Origin: Nitrospinota bacterium
GTDB taxonomy: Bacteria; UBA8248; JACPRG01
Assembly (NCBI GenBank): GCA_030740135.1
Contig: JASLXW010000006.1
Location: 1 to 25,561 of the forward strand
DNA: 25,561 bases
Direction: 5' to 3'
Shown: positions 1-7,502 of the stretch, piece after piece
How the letters are laid out: each line of letters begins with the position of its first letter
How positions within the stretch are numbered: the stretch's first letter is position 1
The notes under the pieces: model-generated
What the model was told of the DNA's origin: nothing
What the model saw: the letters and a program-made list of their open reading frames with translations, nothing else
Databases searched by the model: none
Program-made: the position numbers and the translations under genes

Positions 1-555
1 CGCCCCGATATCGCCCAGAACCTCGCGGGGGACGCGCACGTTCTCTTCGAGAAGGGTGAAGAGGTCCTCGTTCGGCTCCCCGCGCCGATACAGTTTGAGG
101 ATGGGGATGAGCAGGCCCTCTTCAAAAACGGTGGGCGCATCGGCGGAAAACACCCGCCCCCCGATGTCGGCGACGTGACAGGTGTTGGCCGTCCATCCCG
201 TCGGGCGTTCGTCCAGGAAGAAGGGCGTCACAACGGTGAAATCATGCTTGTGGCCGGAGATCAGCCACGGGTCGTTGGAGATCAGGACGTCGCCCGGCTC
301 CAGGCGGGCGGGCGGATATTTACGGAGAAAGTGACGCACGCCGATGGCCATGGTATTGATGTGGCCCGGGGTGCCGATGGCCGATTGGACGATCATGTTT
401 CCCCGCGCGTCGAAGATCCCGCACGAGATGTCCTCGGTTTCCCGCAGCAGGGTGGAGAACGCCGAGTGGATGAGGGCCGCCGCCTGTTCGTCGGCGATCG
501 AAGCCAGACGGTTCCACAAGATCTCGAGCTCAATCGGGTCGAAGGCGGCGCTCAT
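1..555 (-). CDS. hyuB: Hydantoinase B / oxoprolinase family protein (HyuB), 3' part outside window
   Basis: The gene reads leftwards off the window edge, so only the first 185 codons are present. It starts with ATG at 555, and the stop of the upstream hydantoinase A gene (557-559) overlaps nothing but lies only two bases away, so the two are translationally coupled. The N-terminus has the usual HyuB pattern: a start of the type DPIELEILWNRL, then ETEDISCGIFDARG, a GTPGHI motif, GDVLISNDPW and TANTCHVADIGG. Family members form a complex with HyuA and catalyse ATP-dependent opening of hydantoin or 5-oxoproline rings. Some relatives are acetone or acetophenone carboxylase subunits. Family membership is clear. 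The substrate cannot be read from the sequence. Confidence 0.93.
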   Translation of the reverse strand, partial: MSAAFDPIELEILWNRLASIADEQAAALIHSAFSTLLRETEDISCGIFDARGNMIVQSAIGTPGHINTMAIGVRHFLRKYPPARLEPGDVLISNDPWLISGHKHDFTVVTPFFLDERPTGWTANTCHVADIGGRVFSADAPTVFEEGLLIPILKLYRRGEPNEDLFTLLEENVRVPREVLGDIGA

Positions 556-556
556 A

Positions 557-2632
557 TCAATCCCAAATCTCGATTCGCACGTTCAGGTCCGCGTCCACCG
601 TGACCCGGCCCCGGGGACCGACGACCACCGTCGATTCCCTCTCCTCGATGATGAGGGGCCCCTCGCAGGAGAAGTCGTCCCCCAGGGCGTACCGGTTGTA
701 CACCGGACAATCGACGGTCCGGTCCGCCTCCCTGAAGAACACCGGGCGTGTTCCCTTGCGCGCCCGATCGGAGGTCTTCGGGGCGGCCAGGGGGGCGGGG
801 GGGACGGGACGCGGCCCGCTCGCCCGCAGGCGCCAGTTGACCGCTTCCACCTCCAGGTCCGGATTGGCCCGGTGGTAGATCTCCTCATACACCCGGTGGA
901 ACGCGCGGCGGATCTCCGCGCGCTCGTCTTCGCCCCAGACGCCGGGCGGGAGCGGCACGCCGACCTCGTGCCCCTGTCCCTGATACCGCATGTCGGCCGA
1001 GCGGCGGTACGTGATCTCCTTGCCGGCCCCCCCGGATTGCTCCAGGACCCTTCTCCCCTCCGCCTCCATCTCGTCGAACAGGGCGTTGGGGATTTCGAGG
1101 GGGAGGGCGGAGAGCGGGGCGATGTGCGTTCGAACGAAGTCGAAGGAGATCGGGGCCAGGGTGAGACCGAGGGCGGAGGCGACACCGGCGGACGGCGGCA
1201 CGAGGACAGTCCGAATGCCGAGGTTGCGGGCGACGCCGTAGGCGTGAACGGGACCCGCGCCGCCGAAGGCGATGAGGACGTATTCGTGGGGGCTGCGCCC
1301 CCGCTCGACGGCGTGGATGCGGGCGGCGTTCGCCATGGATTCCTCGGCCAGATCGCGGATGCCCGCCGCCGCGCGCTCGAGGCTCACGCCGAGGGGGATC
1401 GCCGCCTTCTCCTGAATCGCGCGCCGGCCCGCCTCGACGTCCAGACGCATTTCCCCTCCGAGGAAATAGTCCGGGTCGAGGGCGCCCAGGACGAGGTCCG
1501 CGTCCGTGACGGTCGGCTCCCCCCCGCCGCGTGCGTAGCAGGCGGGGCCCGGGTCCGCGCCCGCGCTCTCGGGTCCGATCTTCAGGCGCCCCATGTTGTC
1601 TACGCGGGCCAGGCTTCCTCCGCCCGTGCCAATCTCAATCATCTCGATCACCGGCGCCTTGATGGGCAGGCCGCTGCCTTTCTTGAAGCGGGAGAGCCGG
1701 GCCACCTCGAACTGATTGGTGGTCTGCGGCTCGCCGTCCTCGATGAGGGTGATCTTCGCGGTGGTGCCGCCCATGTCGAAGGCGATGACCTTGGGAAGGT
1801 CCCGGGCCCCGGCCATCCGGGCCGCGGCCACCGCCCCTCCCGCCGGGCCGGACTCGACCGAGCGGATGGGATAACGCATCGCGGAATCCAGGCTCGTCAC
1901 CCCGCCGTTGGAGAGCATGAGGTGCACCGGACCGGGGAATCCCGCGGCGCGGAGTCTCTCCCCCAGGTCGGACAGGTAGCGCTTCATCAGTGGCTGGACG
2001 TAGGCGTTCGCCACGGTCGTGGAGGATCGCTCGAATTCACGGATCTCCCGGCAGACGTCCGAGGAGATCGAGCGGGACATCTCCGGGACCTGTTCCGCCA
2101 GGAGCCGTTCGGCCTCTTGCTCGTGGGCCGGGTTCCGGAAGGAGTGAAGGAAGCAGACGGCCACGGACTCGACGCCCGCCCGGCGCAGCGCTTCGATCGC
2201 CGAGGCGGCGGATTCCCGGCACAGCGGCGCGACGACCTTCCCTTCGGCCCCGATGCGCTCCTCGACGCCGATGCGAAGCTCGCGGGGGACGAGCGGTTCC
2301 GGAAGCTCGAGGGACAGGTCGTAGATGTCGTACCGCTTCTCCCTCCGCATCTCGAGAACGTCCCGAAAGCCCGACGTGGTGATCAGACCGGTCTTTGCCC
2401 CCTTGCGCTCGATGATGGCGTTGGCGACGAGGGTTGTCCCGTGGATGATCGTCCGGACATCCGGAAAGGCGGCTCCGACGCCTCCAAGGAGCCGGCCGAG
2501 GCCTTCCATCAGCCCTTCGGACGGGTTTTCCGGCGTAGTCAAAACCTTGACGAGCGCCGATCGGTCGTTCTCCGGGTCGAAGAGATACAGGTCGGTAAAG
2601 GTCCCCCCGATATCCGCGCCCACGATCAACAC
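557..2632 (-). CDS. hyuA: Hydantoinase A / oxoprolinase family protein (HyuA)
   Basis: This 691-residue protein has the length and motif order of HyuA, the ATP-binding subunit. The N-terminus carries the actin-like phosphate loop (VGADIGGTFTDLYLF, about residues 4-18). An IHGTTLVANAI segment follows, a second phosphate-binding motif FDMGGTTAKI lies in the middle, and the C-terminal third has FGGAGPVHAYGVA. The start is GTG at 2632, with AAGGAG about 11 bases upstream. Paired with HyuB directly downstream, it should make a cytoplasmic ATP-dependent cyclic-amide hydrolase or a related carboxylase. A 143-bp gap containing a hairpin separates it from the upstream [2Fe-2S] gene, but the strand and order suggest one operon. 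The substrate is unknown: hydantoins, 5-oxoproline or a ketone are all possible. Confidence 0.93.
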   Translation of the reverse strand: MLIVGADIGGTFTDLYLFDPENDRSALVKVLTTPENPSEGLMEGLGRLLGGVGAAFPDVRTIIHGTTLVANAIIERKGAKTGLITTSGFRDVLEMRREKRYDIYDLSLELPEPLVPRELRIGVEERIGAEGKVVAPLCRESAASAIEALRRAGVESVAVCFLHSFRNPAHEQEAERLLAEQVPEMSRSISSDVCREIREFERSSTTVANAYVQPLMKRYLSDLGERLRAAGFPGPVHLMLSNGGVTSLDSAMRYPIRSVESGPAGGAVAAARMAGARDLPKVIAFDMGGTTAKITLIEDGEPQTTNQFEVARLSRFKKGSGLPIKAPVIEMIEIGTGGGSLARVDNMGRLKIGPESAGADPGPACYARGGGEPTVTDADLVLGALDPDYFLGGEMRLDVEAGRRAIQEKAAIPLGVSLERAAAGIRDLAEESMANAARIHAVERGRSPHEYVLIAFGGAGPVHAYGVARNLGIRTVLVPPSAGVASALGLTLAPISFDFVRTHIAPLSALPLEIPNALFDEMEAEGRRVLEQSGGAGKEITYRRSADMRYQGQGHEVGVPLPPGVWGEDERAEIRRAFHRVYEEIYHRANPDLEVEAVNWRLRASGPRPVPPAPLAAPKTSDRARKGTRPVFFREADRTVDCPVYNRYALGDDFSCEGPLIIEERESTVVVGPRGRVTVDADLNVRIEIWD

Positions 2633-2716
2633 CGGGTTCGTCTCTCCTTATCCGGGGAGGGCGCCCGAAAACGTGTCCAAGCCAAGATGATGCCCTCAGC
2701 CGTGATGGGATGAGGG

Positions 2717-2735
2717 CCGGGGGGTCAACCCCCGG
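2717..2735 (-). promoter_or_regulatory. Intercistronic hairpin between [2Fe-2S] gene and hyuA
   Basis: A perfect 7-bp GC stem (2717-2723 with 2729-2735) closes a five-base loop. It lies in the 143-bp gap inside the leftward operon, after the ferredoxin-like gene and before hyuA. No T-run follows on either strand, so it is not a classic intrinsic terminator. It could act as an attenuator or an mRNA processing/stability element that lets the two halves of the operon be expressed at different levels. The function is inferred. Confidence 0.4.
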
Positions 2736-2775
2736 AATGCCGGAGACGGCGCCCGATCCGCCCCTGAAATCCGAA

Positions 2776-3093
2776 TCAGCGTTCCCTGACGGCTGTGATG
2801 AGGTCGCGCAGGACGCGCCTTCCTTTGCGGGGATCGACCACGATCTCTTCTTCCGGGTCATTGATGACGCGCAGGCAGGACAACGCGTGACGGCCGTTGA
2901 CCCGGACGGTGCAGACGCCGCACGACCCAATCTGGCACGAATTCCGGCAGGCCACGTATTCCACCTCATTCAGCTTGTGAATGGCCCTCAAGACGGTCAT
3001 TCCGGGAAAATAGGGCACACGGCCGGTCACGAAATCCGGCGGATTCCCGGACTCCGGATCGCACCTGAAGACCTTGAGTGTGACCTCGCTCAT
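2776..3093 (-). CDS. Minimal [2Fe-2S] electron-transfer protein (SdhB/FrdB N-terminal domain only)
   Basis: The protein is 105 residues with a plant-type ferredoxin fold pattern. The cluster ligands are Cys53, Cys58, Cys61 and Cys73 (C-x4-C-x2-C-x11-C), the spacing seen in the N-terminal domain of succinate dehydrogenase/fumarate reductase iron-sulfur subunits; an extra Cys49 lies just before. Full SdhB/FrdB proteins are about 230 residues or more and add a C-terminal domain with [4Fe-4S] and [3Fe-4S] clusters, which is absent here. The gene ends properly and is followed by a non-coding gap, so this looks like a natural short form. Its ATG overlaps the stop of the flavoprotein gene by four bases (ATGA), so it is almost certainly that enzyme's electron-transfer partner, passing electrons to a soluble acceptor or another subunit. 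Confidence 0.85.
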   Translation of the reverse strand: MSEVTLKVFRCDPESGNPPDFVTGRVPYFPGMTVLRAIHKLNEVEYVACRNSCQIGSCGVCTVRVNGRHALSCLRVINDPEEEIVVDPRKGRRVLRDLITAVRER

Positions 3094-4835
3094 GGGGGCG
3101 CCCCCTCGGGAATCCCCTGGGTCAGGACCAGGGGGGAGGTCGAGGCTTCCATCTCTTCCCCCTTCTTACGAATCACGACGTTTTTCAACCATTCCGGTGA
3201 GCGATCCGGGAACTCGATGCGCATGTGGCTCGCCCGGGTCTCTTCCCTCAACAGGGCCGAGAGGGCCACCATCTCTCCGACGAGGCAGAGATTCCGCACC
3301 TCCAGGGCCAGGAGAAGCTCCCAGGGGTTCCCCTTGGCGCCGTGGAGGAGGCGAACGTTCCCGGCGGCCTCCCGGCCGCAGGAGCGGAAGGTCTCGATGG
3401 CCTTCGTCAACCCCCGGCCGTCCCGGACCCCCGTGAGGTTCGTCCAGGCGCATTCCTGGATTTGGTGCAGGATTTCATAGGGGCGGCGGCCCGTTTCGGC
3501 CAGGCGGATCGAATCGACCCGTTCCCGCTCCCGCTCGAGCTGTGCGGAGTCGGGCTGTTGGAATCCTTCCTCCGAGGCCCTCTTCGCGGCCTCGGCCCCG
3601 GCCCGGGCGCCGAAGACCAAGTGTTCTGAAAGGGCGTTGCCCGTCAATCGGTTGCCTCCGTCCACACCCCCGGTGACCTCCCCCGCGGCATAGAGGCCGG
3701 AGATCCCGGTTTCGCAGCGCTCGTTGATCCGGACGCCCCCGCAGAAGTAGTGGGCGACCATGGCGGTCTCGACCTTCGTCGTCCGGAGGTCCAGGCCGGA
3801 TTCGAGAAGGTCCACGCCGTGGTACGTCCACCGGGGCGGTCCGGTATAAGGCCGGAGCTTTTCTTCTATCGCCTCGGGACCCAGGTGGGTCGCATCGAAC
3901 CAGACCCCGTCGTGGGGTGTCCCCCGCCCCGCCCGGACCTCGCTGAAGATCGCGCGCGCGAGGACGTCGCGCGTCGCCCATTCCATCCGGACGGGGTCGT
4001 AGTGCGACATGAAGCGGTCGCCCTCGCTGTTCAGGAAGTATCCCTCGAGCGCCACGCGGACGAGCCACGGGACGCCGGTGTTTCCCCGGTGAGGCTCGGG
4101 GTGGGCCAAGCCCGGATAGAACTGGACGAATTCCATGTCGATCAGCTCCGCCCCGACCCGGTACGCCATGGCGTACCCGTCGCCCGTGCAGTCGGGAGGC
4201 GCGGAGCGCAGGGCGTACAGGTTCATCCCGCCGCCCGTCGCGTCCACGACGGCCTTTGCCGAGAACGCCAGGTGCGCCATCGTCGGGAGCTCGATCGCCG
4301 CCGCTCCAATCACCGCCCGCGAGGAGGGGTCCGTGAGATAGCCCGTGACGAAGGTGTCGTTGAAGATCCGGATGTTCGCCCGCCTGCGGACCTCTTTCCG
4401 GAAGGCGGCCGAGAAAGCGGCGCCCGTCCGGTTTTCGATGTGGAGGGAGCGGGCGTGGCTGTGCCCCGGCTGGACGAGCTGGTGGAACTTCCCGTCGACC
4501 CGGTTGAATCGGGCCCCCCACGAATCGATCTCTTTCAGGCAATCTCCGGCTTCGGTGACGTAGGCCTCGACCAGGCGTTGGTTGTTGAGACAGGCGCCCG
4601 CCGTGACGGTGTCTTCGAAATGGGATTCGAGCGAGTCGTCCGGGGTGATGTCGGGATAGACCGCGTTGCAGGCGAATACGGCGATGGGCGTCGCCCCGCT
4701 TCGGGTGAACTCGCCCTTTGTGACCAGGGTCACCTGGAGGCCGGCGTCTGCGGCCGCCAGCGCCGCCCGAGCCCCGGCCACGCCGCTTCCGAGGACCAGG
4801 ATATCGGTCCGGATCGTTTCAGTGTCGGCTTTCAC
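3090..4835 (-). CDS. FAD-dependent flavoprotein, fumarate reductase/succinate dehydrogenase/aspartate oxidase family
   Basis: This 581-residue protein belongs to the SdhA/FrdA/NadB superfamily. It has an N-terminal dinucleotide fold (LVLGSGVAGARAAL, about residues 14-27), the HSHARSLH region that resembles the substrate-binding HxxRxxH block, the VVDATGGG segment, a TGDGYAMAYRVGAEL-type motif and the C-terminal FAD motif ISGLYAAGEVTGGVDG followed by NRLTGNAL. The start is GTG at 4835. It overlaps the [2Fe-2S] gene by four bases and leads the leftward operon ending in hyuAB. No membrane anchor gene is present, so a membrane-bound quinone-reactive complex is unlikely. The reaction is probably oxidation or reduction of a C-C bond in a small dicarboxylate-like or ring-derived substrate. 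Which one is unknown. Confidence 0.88.
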   Translation of the reverse strand: MKADTETIRTDILVLGSGVAGARAALAAADAGLQVTLVTKGEFTRSGATPIAVFACNAVYPDITPDDSLESHFEDTVTAGACLNNQRLVEAYVTEAGDCLKEIDSWGARFNRVDGKFHQLVQPGHSHARSLHIENRTGAAFSAAFRKEVRRRANIRIFNDTFVTGYLTDPSSRAVIGAAAIELPTMAHLAFSAKAVVDATGGGMNLYALRSAPPDCTGDGYAMAYRVGAELIDMEFVQFYPGLAHPEPHRGNTGVPWLVRVALEGYFLNSEGDRFMSHYDPVRMEWATRDVLARAIFSEVRAGRGTPHDGVWFDATHLGPEAIEEKLRPYTGPPRWTYHGVDLLESGLDLRTTKVETAMVAHYFCGGVRINERCETGISGLYAAGEVTGGVDGGNRLTGNALSEHLVFGARAGAEAAKRASEEGFQQPDSAQLERERERVDSIRLAETGRRPYEILHQIQECAWTNLTGVRDGRGLTKAIETFRSCGREAAGNVRLLHGAKGNPWELLLALEVRNLCLVGEMVALSALLREETRASHMRIEFPDRSPEWLKNVVIRKKGEEMEASTSPLVLTQGIPEGAPP

Positions 4836-4938
4836 GGTCCCGTGTCAACTCCCTTGAGCCCCAATCGATTGTCCCGCCCCACAGGATGGGGACCGTGAAG
4901 GTCTCAATCGCAAATCCGTGGGGAATTCCAACAGGTGG

Positions 4939-4944
4939 ATTCTA
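4939..4944 (-). promoter_or_regulatory. Candidate extended -10 for the flavoprotein operon
   Basis: On the minus strand the sequence reads TGC-TAGAAT, an extended -10 with five of six consensus bases, about 100 bases before the GTG start at 4835. No convincing -35 box lies at the right spacing. The call rests on the -10 alone and is weak. Confidence 0.3.
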
Positions 4945-5055
4945 GCACAGGGGCGTGCCCGGCTTGACGGACTCTCCCCCCTCCCCCCCCGGATTGCGGC
5001 CGGGTATCGGTAGGCGTTGCTTTCCAGCGGAAGTCCGATTGGGGACAGATGAGAT

Positions 5056-5127
5056 GTGGACGATCATCCGGGTTCTTGTTAGTCTGAAAACCCTGATTCA
5101 GAATGAACATCATCCGGATTCGTCCAC
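5056..5127. repeat. Nested imperfect palindrome upstream of aldolase-family gene
   Basis: Outer arms: GTGGACGA (5056-5063) pairs with TCGTCCAC (5120-5127). After a two-base bulge, ATCCGG (5066-5071) pairs with CCGGAT (5114-5119). Inside, GTTC (5072-5075) can pair with GAAC (5105-5108), and TCTGAA (5083-5088) with TTCAGA (5097-5102). Fourteen outer pairs with one bulge are far beyond chance. It may be an operator, a cruciform or RNA hairpin, or a remnant of a small palindromic element. A poor promoter-like pair (TTGTTA at 5076-5081 and CAGAAT at 5099-5104, spacing 17) falls inside it. Confidence 0.65.
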
Positions 5128-5178
5128 CCCCTCCTCCATCCGGGGAACCGCTCCCTTGGATCAGAAAGGAAGGCCGAA

Positions 5179-6120
5179 ATGGGACCGGAGCTTTCAGGCG
5201 TGATCGTCACGCCCGTCACCCCCTTCACCCCGACGCTTGAGATCGACGAAGACGCCGTCCGGGAGCTGACCGGCTACTTCCTGAGCGTAAAAGGGATTAA
5301 CGGCATCATCTGCAACGCGCACGCCGGAGAAGGGTCCGCCTTGACCCCGGAAGAGAGAATCCGAAACATCCACACCGTTCGGGAAGAGGTGAAGGGGCGG
5401 ATGCCGGTGATGTCCATGGTCGAGGCCTACGGGGCCGCGGAGGCGATCCGCCTCATCCACCAGGCGCAGGACGCGGGCGCGGAGGCGATCATGCTCTGCC
5501 CGCCGCCCATTTACGCCTGGCACGCGCGCCGAAGCCCGGAGGTGGCGATCGCGTTCTGGCGGGAGATCTGCGGGGCCGTGGACATGCCCCTCATCGTCTT
5601 CCAGTACTACACGGGCTCTCAACACGCCTACACGCACGAAACGTTGATCCAGCTTGTCCGGGAGAACGAGAACATCGTCGGCATCAAGATGGCCCACGGC
5701 CCCGATCTGGCCCGGTACGCGCAGGACGTCGAGGTCCTCCGCACCCTGGATCGGCAGGTGGCGATCATGCCGGCCAGCGGAAGGTTCCTGCACGTCCTCA
5801 GCCTGATCGGAGCGGACGGGGCCGTCACCGGGTATCCGAACTTCGTGGCCGAGGAAATCGTCGCGTTGTTCGAGGCGGCGAAGACCGGGGAATCGGCCCG
5901 GGTCCTGGAGGTCGAGAGCCGGTTCCGGCCCGTGGCGCGGGTCATCGCGTCCGACCCCTTCTACTACATGCACCAGCGTTACAAGGAGGCGACCCGGCTG
6001 CTCGGGCGCATCCCCAACGCCCTCGTCCGGTCCCCGTGCTTGCCCCCGCCCGAAGAGGATCGGGAGCAGTTGCGGCGGGCCTTGGCGGAGATGGGGCGGC
6101 TGGAGGCCGCGGCGGTTTGA
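5179..6120 (+). CDS. Dihydrodipicolinate synthase/N-acetylneuraminate lyase (DapA) family aldolase, atypical
   Basis: A 313-residue (beta/alpha)8 class I aldolase with Lys170 in the motif VGIK as the Schiff-base lysine. The start is ATG at 5179, preceded by a strong AAGGAAGG. Two signature elements differ from true DapA. The pyruvate-binding GTTGE loop is replaced by a segment reading AHAGEG (about 47-52), so the conserved Thr pair is missing. The YNVPxR block is replaced by FQYYTGS (141-147), which still offers a tyrosine (Tyr143 or Tyr144) at the catalytic position. It is therefore unlikely to make dihydrodipicolinate for lysine synthesis. It more probably acts in breakdown of a 2-keto acid or similar substrate, perhaps with the divergent flavoprotein/hydantoinase operon. 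The substrate is unknown. Confidence 0.85.
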   Translation: MGPELSGVIVTPVTPFTPTLEIDEDAVRELTGYFLSVKGINGIICNAHAGEGSALTPEERIRNIHTVREEVKGRMPVMSMVEAYGAAEAIRLIHQAQDAGAEAIMLCPPPIYAWHARRSPEVAIAFWREICGAVDMPLIVFQYYTGSQHAYTHETLIQLVRENENIVGIKMAHGPDLARYAQDVEVLRTLDRQVAIMPASGRFLHVLSLIGADGAVTGYPNFVAEEIVALFEAAKTGESARVLEVESRFRPVARVIASDPFYYMHQRYKEATRLLGRIPNALVRSPCLPPPEEDREQLRRALAEMGRLEAAAV

Positions 6121-6282
6121 GCGTTTTCCGTCCGGTGAAACCGCTTGGCGTGGACAGGGCATTGCCGCCCGGATGGCCGCGGACGGGCGGTGCGCAGTTC
6201 CGCGTTGTTGGCCCCTTGCGCCCGCATCTCCCGGTCGAGAGGCGCCTTGAGCGATCCGGGCGTTCGCGGGGTCTTTCTCGAT

Positions 6283-7226
6283 TTTGTGTGGAAGGTGGAT
6301 CGGGTCCGCAAACGCAAGCCGATTCGCAAGCTGATCCTGGACATGGACAGTTCGGTCAGTTCGACCCACGGCGAGCAGGAGGGCTCTTCCTACAACGGCA
6401 CTTCGGCTGCACCTGCTATCACCCGTTGTTTTGCTTCAATTCAGTTTGGCGATCTGGAGCGGGCGCTGTTGCGCACCGGCAAGGTCCACAGCGCTGATGA
6501 CTGTCGCACTATCCTGGAGCCGGTGGTGGCACGCTACCGCCACAAGAACCTCCGGCGCTTCTTTCGAGGCGACGCGGCATTCGCCAAGCCGAAAGTGCAC
6601 CGATACCTTGAAGCGGAGGGTTACTCCTATGCGATTCGGCTTCCGGCCAACGCCATCTTGCACAGGGATATCGATTACCTTCTGAGCTGGCCGGTGGGCC
6701 GACCGCCCAAGAAGTCCATTGTTTTCTACCACAGCGTCCTCTATCAGGCGGCCAGTTGGGAGAAGCCTCGCCGGGTGGTAGTGAGGATCGAGTGGCGCCA
6801 GGGGCAATTGTTTGCGGAAGTGAGCTTCATCGTGACGAACCTGCGCTGGTGGGAAGATAACGTCGTGAGGTTCTACAACCAGCGTGGGACGGCTGAGCAG
6901 TGGATCAAGGAGGGCAAGTACGCGTTGACTGGACGCGCCTGTCGTGCCATGGCTTCCAGGACAACCAGGTTCGCCTGCAGCTGTTTGCCTTGGCGTACAA
7001 TCTGGCCAACTTCCTTCGGCGGCTGGCATTGCCGAGAGCGGTGAAGCACTGGTCGCTGACGACACTTCGGGAGAAGCTGATCAAGATTGGGGCCAAGGTG
7101 GTTACCCACGCCCGGTACACCACCTTCCAGATGGCCGAGGTAGCGGTGTCGCGTCAACTGTTCAGGGCAATTCTTGAGCGAATTCGACGATTGTGGTTGC
7201 CACCTCCGGTACCAGACATCGGATAA
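6283..7226 (+). pseudogene. IS1380-family transposase, 5'-truncated with three indels
   Basis: The reading frame resembles the C-terminal three quarters of IS1380-type DDE transposases: LILDMDSSVSSTHGEQEGS, FRGDAAFAKP, YAIRLPAN, RVVVRIEW, FYNQRGTAEQWIKEGK, then in another frame LQLFALAYNLANFLRR and LREKLIKIGAKVV. Three single-base changes break it. One base is missing near 6399, an extra base near 6440 restores the frame after about 14 codons, and one base is missing near 6928, shifting the last 100 codons. The scrambled stretch should have read HFGCTCYHPLF. The N-terminal 110 or so residues before the DRV-x-RKP segment are absent. Two compensating indels plus a third suggest real decay rather than sequencing error, though error cannot be excluded. 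Confidence 0.85.
6283..7226 (+). mobile_element. Remnant of an IS1380-family insertion sequence
   Basis: Only the transposase body is recognisable. I could not identify both terminal inverted repeats or a target duplication, so the true ends are unknown. The left end must lie between 6121 and 6283 if the truncation is the insertion boundary. The right end may lie anywhere up to about 7390. Confidence 0.7.
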
Positions 7227-7502
7227 TGGAGCAGATGGCCAGCAAGCTTAGTGAGGGGTGGAGACGGGGGATCAGTCTGTGCCGAACTCCCCTGAGTGTG
7301 CCGGTAGAGCTGGGTTTTCAAGGGATTGCGGCTTTAAGACGGCCATAGCCCCTCGATTGAGCGGAGGGGGTAGCAAAGATCCCCTGAATGTGTGGTAAAT
7401 TGGGATACTTTCATGTCACACGAGGACCGCAGGATGGCTAAAGGTGGTCATCTGGGAAATCCCGGTTATATGGTGTGGTACAAATCCGGAGGCGTGTCAG
7501 GC

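Larger units (their letters stand above)
4836..5178. other. Divergent intergenic region (343 bp)
   Basis: This region separates the leftward flavoprotein operon from the rightward aldolase-family gene and should hold both promoters. It has a candidate extended -10 for the leftward operon near 4939-4944, a C-rich run at about 4976-4989, and a nested inverted repeat at 5056-5127. A Shine-Dalgarno (AAGGAAGG, just before 5178) serves the rightward gene. A 69-codon leftward open frame at 4904-5113 has no coding character and is not called. Confidence 0.6.

Noticed and set aside
344..2713. 789-codon plus-strand open frame over hyuAB
   Set aside because: It is antisense to the clear HyuA family gene, has no family-like motifs and follows from the high GC of the third codon position in the real gene.
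4904..5113. 69-codon leftward open frame in the divergent intergenic region
   Set aside because: No ribosome site, no homology-like pattern, and it spans the inverted repeat and promoter region.
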